Of a stretch of 64,000 nt of DNA, positions 57,197 through 64,000 are shown in pieces (position 1 is the stretch's first letter; each line of letters starts with the position of its first letter). Both the position numbers and the translations under genes were made by a program. This DNA comes from CAUZWH01 sp965247665. Its GTDB lineage: Bacteria; Pseudomonadota; Alphaproteobacteria; SHVV01. The notes beneath the pieces were generated by a model. It was given only the letters and a program-made list of their open reading frames with translations. It was not told the DNA's origin and searched no databases. The stretch covers positions 1,488,001-1,552,000 of the forward strand of contig CBDFHH010000005.1 in assembly GCA_965247665.1 (NCBI GenBank). Reading direction: 5' to 3'.

Positions 57197-58222
57197 CTAT
57201 TCGTCGTACCGGACGCGGTCGACGATCATCGCCGCAACGCGATTCAACTTGGCGACTTCGTACAGACTCTCGGTGTCCGGCTCGAATCGGCCCCATGAAA
57301 GCACCATCGGGTCCCAACGCACGCCTTCTTTGACCGGGTACTCGAAGTTCTGCGAGGCATAAAGCTGTTGCGCGGTGTCCGCGCTCAGAAACTCGAGAAA
57401 CCGAAGAGCGGTGGCGCGGTTCCGCGACGCCTTGGTGACCGCCGCGCCGCTGATGTTGACATGAGTGCCCCGGTCGCCCTGATTGGGGAAGATGATGTTG
57501 ACCGCGTCGGCCCACACCTTCTGCTCTGGGTTCTTGAGCATCTTGCCGTAGTAGTAGCTGTTGCCCAGCGACACGTCGCAAACGCCCTCCTTGATCGCCT
57601 TCACCTGGGCGCGGTCGTTGCCCTGGGGCTTGCGCGCCAGGTTCGACTTGACCCCGCGCAGCCACTGTTCCGCCGCCTGCTCGCCCTTGTGCCGCGCGAT
57701 CGACGACAGGAGGCCGAGTTGGTAGTAGTGATAGCCGGAGCGGGTGCAGATCCTGCCGCGCCACTTCGGGTCGGCGAGATCCTCGTAGGTCCTGATCTCG
57801 TCCCGCTTCACCCTTTCCTTCGACGCGTAGATCACCCGAGCCCGCGTCGTCAGGCCGTACCAGAGACCGTCCTCGGCGCGATACGGCGCAGGAATGTTTG
57901 CTTCCAGCACGCTCGACTTCACCGGTTGCAGCAGGCCGGCCTCGGCGAGGGCGTGCAGCCTCGCGATGTCGACCGTCATGATGAGATCGGCCGGGCTGTT
58001 GGCTCCTTCCGCCTTCAACCGCTCGAGCATCCCTTTCTTCATGAAGACGATGTTGATCTTGCTGCCGGTCTCGGTTTCGAAGCGTTCGATGAACGGCTTG
58101 GTGAGGAACGATTGGCGGTAGGAATAGATATTGAGTTCGTCGGCGGCGTTGGCGATTGGCCCGAGTCCCGCGAGCAGCGCGATCAGACAGATCGCGATCA
58201 CCGGAGCGTGGCGCGTGTGCAT
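57197..58222 (-). CDS. Fe(3+) ABC transporter substrate-binding protein (FbpA/FutA-like)
   Basis: About 341 residues from ATG 58222 with a signal peptide ending PIANA-AD. The mature protein starts ELNIYSYRQSFLTKPFIERFE. The paired tyrosines that ligate ferric iron are in SLGNSYYYGKM (about residue 218-228), and the hinge region is PADLIMTVDIARLHALAEAG. Family length is normal. No permease or ATPase gene accompanies it, so its membrane partners must lie elsewhere. It is followed by hemP. Confidence 0.93.
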   Translation of the reverse strand: MHTRHAPVIAICLIALLAGLGPIANAADELNIYSYRQSFLTKPFIERFETETGSKINIVFMKKGMLERLKAEGANSPADLIMTVDIARLHALAEAGLLQPVKSSVLEANIPAPYRAEDGLWYGLTTRARVIYASKERVKRDEIRTYEDLADPKWRGRICTRSGYHYYQLGLLSSIARHKGEQAAEQWLRGVKSNLARKPQGNDRAQVKAIKEGVCDVSLGNSYYYGKMLKNPEQKVWADAVNIIFPNQGDRGTHVNISGAAVTKASRNRATALRFLEFLSADTAQQLYASQNFEYPVKEGVRWDPMVLSWGRFEPDTESLYEVAKLNRVAAMIVDRVRYDE

Positions 58223-58547
58223 GTTCGATTCCTCCTTCGTGCGTGTTTGCCGGGTCGACAGGTCTTGAGGTGGTGGCTGACCGGCGGCACCACCATTTCC
58301 CCTATTTAGATTGATGGTCATTCGTAATGGAACGCGCAGGTGATCCATCGCACGCGCCGCTATCGCTTTCCGGCCTCGCGAATGGACCGCCTCGCCGCCG
58401 CGGTGCGGGGGGGCTTAGCCCGGCGCCGTACGACGTCGGGAACGCCGGCTCGGAGACCGGCGTTCGACGTATCCGGATTGCTCTCACCAGCAACGCGGCC
58501 AACAACCGCCGGTCGAAGTTGCGCCAGATCACCACGACATCGGCACC

Positions 58548-58784
58548 CTATGACTCACCGCGCCGTGGTTCGTTTGCGGCGCACAGATATCGGCGAAAGA
58601 CTGCAGGCCCCGGGTTTGGTTCTTCATTTGAAGACCGCCTCGGGGTTGTCGAGGCTGGCGAACGGCAGGTACCAGCGACCAACGGGTTGAGCGACCCCTC
58701 GCCCGCCGGCGGCCCGATAGTCACGGCCGCGGCGTCGACTCCCACGTCCTCGCCCTCGACCTCGAGTTCGACCGTCTCATTCAT
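58548..58784 (-). CDS. Unassigned ORF downstream of Fur-like boxes
   Basis: From ATG 58784 a frame starts MNETVELEVEGEDVGVDAAAV, plausible protein sequence, but becomes arginine/serine-rich after about 40 residues. A neighbouring frame then gives GRWYLPFASLDNPEAVFK and stop, suggesting a frameshift. I cannot name the family. Its position below two iron-box-like palindromes suggests an iron-regulated gene, now damaged. Confidence 0.25.
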   Translation of the reverse strand: MNETVELEVEGEDVGVDAAAVTIGPPAGEGSLNPLVAGTCRSPASTTPRRSSNEEPNPGPAVFRRYLCAANEPRRGES

Positions 58785-58857
58785 TGCTCGGTTCTTCCCT
58801 AGCCATCCTCGTGCGCCGCAAACGCCGGCGTGTTCGTATAGGTTGACCTCCGCATCA

Positions 58858-58900
58858 TGCGAATGATACGCATTCGCAATGCAATTGCGTATCATTCGCA
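58858..58900. promoter_or_regulatory. Tandem Fur-like palindromes
   Basis: TGCGAATG-ATACG-CATTCGCA (58858-58878) and TGCAATTG-CGTAT-CATTCGCA (58880-58900) are adjacent 21-bp dyads sharing a half-site. Together they form a perfect outer 15-bp inverted repeat (58858-58872 with 58886-58900). The AATGATAnnCATT core resembles Fur-family operators. It lies 640 bp upstream of the iron-binding protein gene. Confidence 0.5.
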
Positions 58901-58976
58901 CTATTATCAACCCGTGTCAACCCCTTGCCGCTGCAACCGTCATCCTCGGTACGGTAGGTTCGAGGCGGTCATCGGT

Positions 58977-59310
58977 TCACGGTTTGGATATGTTGCATAT
59001 CCCGGCGATGACCTTGCCGATCCGTTCCGCGACGTCTTCGATTTCGCGGCCTCCGACATGGCGCAACCCAATGTCATCCGGACCTGACGATAGCCGAGCA
59101 GCCGGGCCACCACGGGAAGGGGAATGCCCTGTATGACGGCATGGCTGGCTAGGGTGTGGCGGAGGTTGTGAGGCGTACCTCCGCGATCCCGGCTCGCTTT
59201 CTGGCGGTGTACCAGAGCCCGGAATTCGCCGAGATGGGCTTCGGTTCGTTGGCGCTCGACGGAAAGACGTAACCGCTCCCGCTGCGCGGCTGACTCGATG
59301 ATGAGGTCGG
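58977..59310 (-). pseudogene. Tyrosine recombinase C-terminal remnant
   Basis: Three frames together give GYVFPSSANEPKPISANSG with LWYTARKRAGIAEVRL, then HNLRHTLASHAVIQGIPLPVVARLLGYRQVRMTL, then VGGREIEDVAERIGKVIAGI to TGA at 58977. The HxLRH motif is clear, GH has become GY, and the catalytic tyrosine region has been shifted out of frame. At least two frameshifts. It is unrelated in detail to the integrase at 41255. Confidence 0.75.
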
Positions 59311-59868
59311 TTCGTTGGCACGGCCGGACAGCCGCCTGCGGCTGCCACAGATCCGAGCATACCCAATTCGAGCATCCGGCTCTGCCGTACTCCCTCGGAA
59401 TCGGGCAAGAACGAGATAAATGTGCCGCCTGGCCGATCGGCGTACAACGAGCACGCCGAATGGCACTTGGGTTTGCCGACTTGGCCTTAGGTTGATCCCC
59501 GATCGGATTTTGGGCCAACGCGCGCCGGCGGCGCTTCCCGGCCCGCCCGGAGGGGTACCTGGTTCGTCCGCGCGTCGAAGTCGGTCGCGGAAGCCAGGCC
59601 GAGCTTCCTCGGGTGCGGCGCGGTCATTACGGGACGGCAGTCCCGCGCCGGTTCCCGATCGAACCCGGTTTGGCGTGCATGGCGGTCAGGCCCCGGCACG
59701 ACGCGATTCAAGGATCGTGCGACACAGCGGCCGGACGGCAGCAGGCGGAGCCCGTCACCATGCCTCCTCTTGCCGGCGCCATGACCGCGGCGGGGGGGTA
59801 GGGTCGGGGCGTTCTCCCGGGCAGCCGCGCGTATCGGGGCGCGAATCGCCGCATCCGAGCCCGCAGCG
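59311..59868. other. Region with no recognised gene
   Basis: Open frames on both strands (for example minus 59487-59903) are proline/arginine-rich and lack motifs. It may contain further decayed sequence upstream of the recombinase remnant. No RNA or repeat is evident. Confidence 0.35.
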
Positions 59869-60165
59869 TTAGCCCGAGCTTTGGAACCCTCCGTCCGTGT
59901 CATTCCTGCCCGGGGCCGCAGGCGGCGGGGCTTCGGCCACCGGTGCCGCAGTATCCGCTGCCGGTCCCGCCGGTTCGACCACGACGCGGCGGCGACCGCC
60001 GCGCCGGATCATGAGCTTACCCTCCCGCACCAGCGGTCACGGCGTATCGGCGATCAACGCCGCGTTCCCGGCCGTCTCCTCCCCCGCCGGCTGCGACGAA
60101 AGCCAATCGGCGAACGCCCGCTCGCCGATCTCGGCGCCGGTGCGGCGCGCCAACCCCGGACCGGA
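59869..60165 (-). pseudogene. Unrecognised gene remnant with a nonsense codon
   Basis: One minus frame reads ARRTGAEIGERAFADWLSSQPAGEET and NAALIADTP, a TGA, then PLVREGKLMIRRGGRRRVVVEP and an Ala/Pro tail ending at TAA 59869. The sequence around the stop looks continuous, as if a Trp codon had become TGA. The composition is that of real protein, but the family is unknown to me. Confidence 0.35.
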
Positions 60166-60523
60166 GGGTGGCCGGAATCCACACGGTCAACCTCGCCGAT
60201 CGGGCACTCGGCCCGGCGACGCCGACCGCACCAGCCAGAGGTGCGCGAGAAGGTGTCCGCAGCGCCGGAGTCGAGTACGGCACGCACGTTTCGACATCCG
60301 CCTTCGCCGACTATGGGCTCATATCGGGAATATTCGCGTACACAAAGAGAACATCCGCCGCTATCCCGGTCATCGCCCCCCGGATTTCACTCGCATTCGC
60401 TTTCACAGCCGCCTGCGCCCCGAGGCACGGGGCCGGCGCTTACGCACTTTTTGCTTGCCTTGGCCGGGCGTGCCGCCTATTTGTCCGCTCGCAGAGAACG
60501 CCGGAAGCGGCGAGGAGGACGTT

Positions 60524-60733
60524 CTGGTTCAGGTATTTGTACGTGACAATAACGTCGATCAGGCGCTGCGCGCACTGAAGAAGAAAATGCAACGCGAGGG
60601 CATTTTTAGGGAGATGAAGCGCCGCCGGGCTTACGAAAAGCCCTCGGAAAAACGTGCGAGAGAAAAGACCGAGGCGATTCGGCGCGCACACAAGCTCGCT
60701 CGCAAACGCGCCCAGCGCGAGGGCCTGGCCTAG
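60524..60733 (+). CDS. rpsU: 30S ribosomal protein S21
   Basis: 69 residues VQVFVRDNNVDQALRALKKKMQREG...KLARKRAQREGLA, a full-length S21 of alphaproteobacterial type (one residue after the start matches the usual MVQV). No ATG, GTG or TTG lies in frame near the homologous start; CTG 60524-60526 does, 5 nt after AGGAGG (60513-60518). I therefore infer a CTG start. The frame is open far upstream (to 59897), but that part is not protein-like. It is essential for initiation in the 30S subunit. It stands alone. Confidence 0.92.
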   Translation: MVQVFVRDNNVDQALRALKKKMQREGIFREMKRRRAYEKPSEKRAREKTEAIRRAHKLARKRAQREGLA

Positions 60734-60792
60734 CACCCGCGATCGGCGCAGCGGCATGCGCCGGCTCGCCAGACCAGCGATCCGGGTACAAG

Positions 60793-61629
60793 CTACTCGG
60801 CTTCGGGAACGACCCCGCCGTTCCGTTCAACCCGCTCAACGCTGGCTTTCTTGCCCAGGTCTTGGACGACCGCGGCAATGATCGCCCGGCTCTCCTGTCT
60901 TTGAAGCTGGGGAGCACTTTCCTCGAATGAGGGCGGCTGCGCCGCGCGCCGATCTTCAACTTTGATAACGTGCCAACCATATTTGGTCCGCACCGGTTTC
61001 CCGCTCACCGCGCCGGGCTCGAGCGCAAACGCTGTCTGGGCGAATTCGGGTACCATTTGTTCACGATCGAAGTAGCCAAGATCGCCGCCGCTCGTCGCCG
61101 AAGGTCCCTTTGAGTGGCGTTGCGCGAGGGTCGTAAAATCGGCTCCCTGTTCGAGTTGCCGAATAAGGTCCTCCGCGGTCTCGCGCTTCTCCACGAGAAT
61201 ATGCCGGGCGCGAACTTCCTCCTGCGCCGGCGTCAGCCTCAGCATGCGTTCATAGGCCGCTCTTAATCGATCTTCGGTCAGGGACGCCTCGATTTCGCGG
61301 GTGAGGTACTGCTCTTGGAGCAGGCCATCCAAAACGAAGGCCAACCGCCGACGTACTCTCTCCGATTTGTCCATACCTTGCGCGCGCGCGGCCTGCACGA
61401 CCAGTTTGCGGTTGATCAAATTGGTGAGCAAATCGTCATAGATCGAGGCGAGCGGAATGTTTTGGTATTGCGCAGGCAATGTCGCCTGGAACATAACGAC
61501 TTCGGAATGGCGGATCCGCTCGCCATTCACCGTAGCAACAACCGGGTTTTCGGTCGCGGCGCTCTGAGCGAGAGCCGTAGGGGCGACCAAGCCGACCGCA
61601 ACGGTCAGCAGCGTGGCGAGCGTGCGCAT
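60793..61629 (-). CDS. Periplasmic parvulin-type peptidyl-prolyl isomerase
   Basis: 278 residues with a signal peptide (LLTVAVGLVAPTALAQ). It has a SurA/PrsA-like helical N-domain (VVATVNGERIRHSEVVMFQ, LINRKLVVQAARAQG) and a rotamase domain (VRARHILVEKRETAEDLIRQLEQG, LAQRHSKGPSATSGGDLGYFDREQMVPEFAQTAF, KPVRTKYGWHVIKVEDRR). It is a chaperone and isomerase for exported proteins. Convergent with rpsU. Confidence 0.93.
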   Translation of the reverse strand: MRTLATLLTVAVGLVAPTALAQSAATENPVVATVNGERIRHSEVVMFQATLPAQYQNIPLASIYDDLLTNLINRKLVVQAARAQGMDKSERVRRRLAFVLDGLLQEQYLTREIEASLTEDRLRAAYERMLRLTPAQEEVRARHILVEKRETAEDLIRQLEQGADFTTLAQRHSKGPSATSGGDLGYFDREQMVPEFAQTAFALEPGAVSGKPVRTKYGWHVIKVEDRRAAQPPSFEESAPQLQRQESRAIIAAVVQDLGKKASVERVERNGGVVPEAE

Positions 61630-61783
61630 TGGGGGATCCTCCCGCGCAAGTTTGTGGACGCGCAGAGCTCACCCTATCAGCCAGACGGGCAACGAACCAC
61701 GATCGATCGCGCACGAGAGGCACTCCACATGCGCCGGTGGCAGCGGTAATCAGGGGATGCCGGGCGCGGCGCCCACGATCAGG

Positions 61784-62734
61784 CTATGGCGACCGGCCGC
61801 CGGTTTGACGAAACGGGCGACGGCGGCGAGACCGACACGCCGGCAGCGCGGGCAAGGCGACGCCAAATACGACCAGGACCGTCGCGGCGAGATCGAACGA
61901 ACTAACGGGTTCTCCCAGCACAATCGCGGCAAACGGCACGCCGAGCGGGGCGACAAGCGTATAATAGAGGCTGATGCGCCCGACCGGGATGAAGCGCAGT
62001 GCGTAATTGTAGATAAGAAACGTAACCGCGCTTACGAAAACAGCCATATATATCAGCACCAGCCACGCTTCGGCCGGCCCGGCGCTCATCCAAGCGGCAA
62101 CCTCTCCGCTCTCTTGCAAAATCGGAATGAACACGAAGCCGCTCGCGCCGGCACCGGTCATCTGCCATGAGGTCACGACCAGCGGTTTGCCGTGGTTCGT
62201 AGCCAGCCGTCGCAGCAGCAGTTGAATCGTGACGATGAACAGCATTGCGGCTACCACGATGGCATCGCCGAGGAGCGAATCCCCTCCGCTTGCCGCGTCG
62301 TCCCAAATCAGCAGGAAGGTGCCGGCGATGGCTATGACCGAGCCGATCACGACCAGCCGGGAGACCGCTTCTCCGAGCACCAAACGCCCCATCAAGATGG
62401 ACACCAGCGGAAAAATCGAGAACAGGACGGTCGCGCTGATGGCCGATGTCAGTGTCAGGCCCCAGAAAGTCAAGAGGCCGGAGATGCCGGGCTCGAAGAA
62501 ACCACCCCCGAAAGCGGGCAAACCGATTGTCCGCACCTGCCAGTCCTCCCGCTTCCAAGCAACGATCAGCCAAAGGCAGGCTGCCGCGAGAAGAAACCGC
62601 CAGGCAATCGTCTCGGCAAGTGGAACGAGGGTCAGGGCGGTCTTTCCGGCGACGTAAATCGTCGACCAGAGAACGATGGCGAAGACCATCGTCAAATGAG
62701 GCAGCGCGGAAAAACGTGGGTCGCCGCCTGTCAC
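61784..62734 (-). CDS. EamA/DMT-family transporter (copy 1)
   Basis: 316 residues with ten membrane helices as two EamA repeats (first from HLTMVFAIVLWSTIYVAGKTAL, second from AIVVAAMLFIVTIQLLLRRL). The end of repeat two reads NYALRFIPVGRISLYYTLVAPLGVPFAAIVLGE, nearly repeated in the two upstream genes. It probably exports metabolites or amino acids. Last gene of a three-paralogue minus-strand array (12-bp gap to the next). Confidence 0.92.
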   Translation of the reverse strand: MTGGDPRFSALPHLTMVFAIVLWSTIYVAGKTALTLVPLAETIAWRFLLAAACLWLIVAWKREDWQVRTIGLPAFGGGFFEPGISGLLTFWGLTLTSAISATVLFSIFPLVSILMGRLVLGEAVSRLVVIGSVIAIAGTFLLIWDDAASGGDSLLGDAIVVAAMLFIVTIQLLLRRLATNHGKPLVVTSWQMTGAGASGFVFIPILQESGEVAAWMSAGPAEAWLVLIYMAVFVSAVTFLIYNYALRFIPVGRISLYYTLVAPLGVPFAAIVLGEPVSSFDLAATVLVVFGVALPALPACRSRRRRPFRQTGGRSP

Positions 62735-62746
62735 GATTCCCGCTAG

Positions 62747-63676
62747 CTATGCTCGGGGTCCGTTGAGCGCCGGCCAGAGTTCCCGCAATCGGCGCTGCGA
62801 GGCCAGCGAAGGGAAAGCCACCCCGAGTACGACCAGTGCGATGGCGACCGCGTCGCGTCCGTTAACCGTTTCGCCCAAGAAGATCGCGGCAAGCGGTACC
62901 CCGAGGGGCGCGATCAACACAAGATAGAGGCTGATGCGCCCCACCTCGATATGGCGCAGCGCATAATTATAGATAAGGAACGCCAGCGCGCTCACCAGAA
63001 CGCCGAGATAGAGGACCACCAACCATCCGCTAAGATCGAGCTGCGCGATCTCTTCAAATGCGCTCTCGTCACCGGTTACAAACCCCAGACCGACCAAGAC
63101 GACGAGGCCGGAGACACCCGCACCGGCAAGTTGGAACGAGGTTACGGCCATCGGCAGGTGATGAGCTTGGGCAACGCGCCGCAACACGAGTATGGCGATG
63201 CAGGCCAGCAACATCCCGACCAGTACGATGCCGTCTCCGAACAAGGTGGCTTCGTTGCCACCCGACGCGCCTGACACCAGCAGTACCGTGCCCGCTATCG
63301 CGATGACCGCGCCGAGGAAAACCGGACGCTTGATCGCTTCGCCGAGGAACATCCAACCAAGCAGCGAGGTCACCAAGGGCATGAGCGCGAAAATGACCAC
63401 GCCGTGAATGGCGCTGGTGTGGAGAACGCCCCAATAGACGACGATCGTAATCAGGCCGGGTTCGAAGAAACCGGTCACGAAGGCGCGCAAGCCGACCACG
63501 CGTGCCTTGAACCCCTGCCGCAAGAAGACAACCGCTGCTGCGACGACGGCCGCGCCGATCGTAAAGCGCAACAGCGTCAGCTGGGGCGGCGAGATCATTT
63601 CCATAAGCGCCTTGCTGGCGATGAATGAAGATGCCCACAGGGTCGCGGCGACGACCATCGAGATGTGCGGCATCAT
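62747..63676 (-). CDS. EamA/DMT-family transporter (copy 2)
   Basis: 309 residues, ten helices, starting MMPHISMVVAATLWASSFIASKAL. Parallel blocks with copy 1: VTGFFEPGLITIVVYWGVLHTSAI, ALMPLVTSLLGWMFLGEAIKRPV and NYALRHIEVGRISLYLVLIAPLGVPLAAIFLGE. Its ATG overlaps the stop of the upstream copy by 4 nt, so the array is translated as one message. Confidence 0.92.
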   Translation of the reverse strand: MMPHISMVVAATLWASSFIASKALMEMISPPQLTLLRFTIGAAVVAAAVVFLRQGFKARVVGLRAFVTGFFEPGLITIVVYWGVLHTSAIHGVVIFALMPLVTSLLGWMFLGEAIKRPVFLGAVIAIAGTVLLVSGASGGNEATLFGDGIVLVGMLLACIAILVLRRVAQAHHLPMAVTSFQLAGAGVSGLVVLVGLGFVTGDESAFEEIAQLDLSGWLVVLYLGVLVSALAFLIYNYALRHIEVGRISLYLVLIAPLGVPLAAIFLGETVNGRDAVAIALVVLGVAFPSLASQRRLRELWPALNGPRA

Positions 63677-64000
63677 CGGTTTCGCCCCCCGGTGCGGCCG
63701 CCCCGGTCGTGGCTTCGGGCAAGCCGTACGGCGCGGCCGACCGTTGGGATGGTCACGCCCAACACCACCAACCCGATCGCGCCCAAGTCTCTTATCGTTA
63801 TCGTCTCATCAAGCAGATAGTAGGCGAAGGGAACACCGAGCGGTGCCATCAGCACGTAGTAGAGGCTCGTGTGTGCGGCGGGAATGTAGCGCAAGCCGAA
63901 ATTGTTCAGCGCAAAGGTGCCGGCACTCACGAACAACGCGAGATACAGGATCAACATCCATATGCCGATCGAGGGCACGTCCATGATTCCCCGGCTGTCG
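63673..64000 (-). CDS. EamA/DMT-family transporter (copy 3), partial
   Basis: Only the C-terminal roughly 108 residues are inside the window: GIWMLILYLALFVSAGTFALNNFGLRYIPAAHTSLYYVLMAPLGVPFAYYLLDE and the final helix. The same frame is open to base 64000, so the gene continues outside. It is the third tandem paralogue, overlapping copy 2 by 4 nt. Confidence 0.85.
   Translation of the reverse strand, partial: DSRGIMDVPSIGIWMLILYLALFVSAGTFALNNFGLRYIPAAHTSLYYVLMAPLGVPFAYYLLDETITIRDLGAIGLVVLGVTIPTVGRAVRLARSHDRGGRTGGRNR

Overview
The window is a high-GC chromosomal segment of an alphaproteobacterium. The evidence is an alphaproteobacterial-type 16S rRNA, the rRNA order 16S - tRNA-Ile - tRNA-Ala - 23S - 5S - tRNA-fMet, and typical alphaproteobacterial neighbourhoods such as DppABCDF, the permuted ATP-grasp/alpha-E/transglutaminase trio and NfeD/FloA. 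A Rhodospirillales-like host is a guess from the 16S text only.

Layout. 0.1-7.0 kb: a complete oligopeptide-type ABC importer operon (binding protein, two permeases, two ATPases) ending in an amidohydrolase. 7.2-8.6 kb: an acyltransferase. 8.7-12.1 kb (minus): transglutaminase, alpha-E and circularly permuted ATP-grasp operon. 12.3-15.2 kb: a DUF2062 membrane protein, a second amidohydrolase and a haem-oxygenase-like diiron protein. 15.2-16.5 kb has no gene I can defend. 16.5-20.5 kb: membrane serine protease (NfeD) / short NfeD / flotillin-like FloA operon. 20.8-22.9 kb: group D flavin monooxygenase, VOC protein and a collapsed patatin gene. 23.1-29.0 kb: one rRNA operon with a consensus promoter and an expanded helix 25 in the 23S.

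29.0-42.6 kb looks like an integrative element in tRNA-fMet. The 3' part of the tRNA is repeated at 42.6 kb, a full tyrosine integrase lies next to that copy, and matching integrase-arm-like repeats flank both ends. The cargo is partly decayed: IS1380, IS3 and IS6 remnants, a broken peptide-transport/hydrolase cluster containing a chimeric alpha/beta-hydrolase/ATPase gene, a cupin protein, an intact taurine/nitrate-type ABC importer and a VapBC module.

42.6-48.4 kb: truncated TauD and D-threonine-aldolase-like genes, then binding protein, Rieske oxygenase, one permease and a zinc-type oxidoreductase. The oxidoreductase start codon abuts a perfect-register 18-bp hexarepeat. 48.5-54.3 kb: a ParD with clipped ParE, an MscS channel, a heptamer microsatellite, a dead HigBA, a methyltransferase and inositol-3-phosphate synthase. 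54.3-60.2 kb: IS fragments around a BASS transporter, an iron-binding protein with HemP, Fur-like boxes and decayed integrase. 60.5-64 kb: rpsU with an apparent CTG start, a parvulin PPIase and three tandem EamA transporters, the last running off the end.

A recurring theme is gene erosion. Several genes keep both ends but have lost their middle, others carry single nonsense or frameshift changes, and many IS fragments abut each other.
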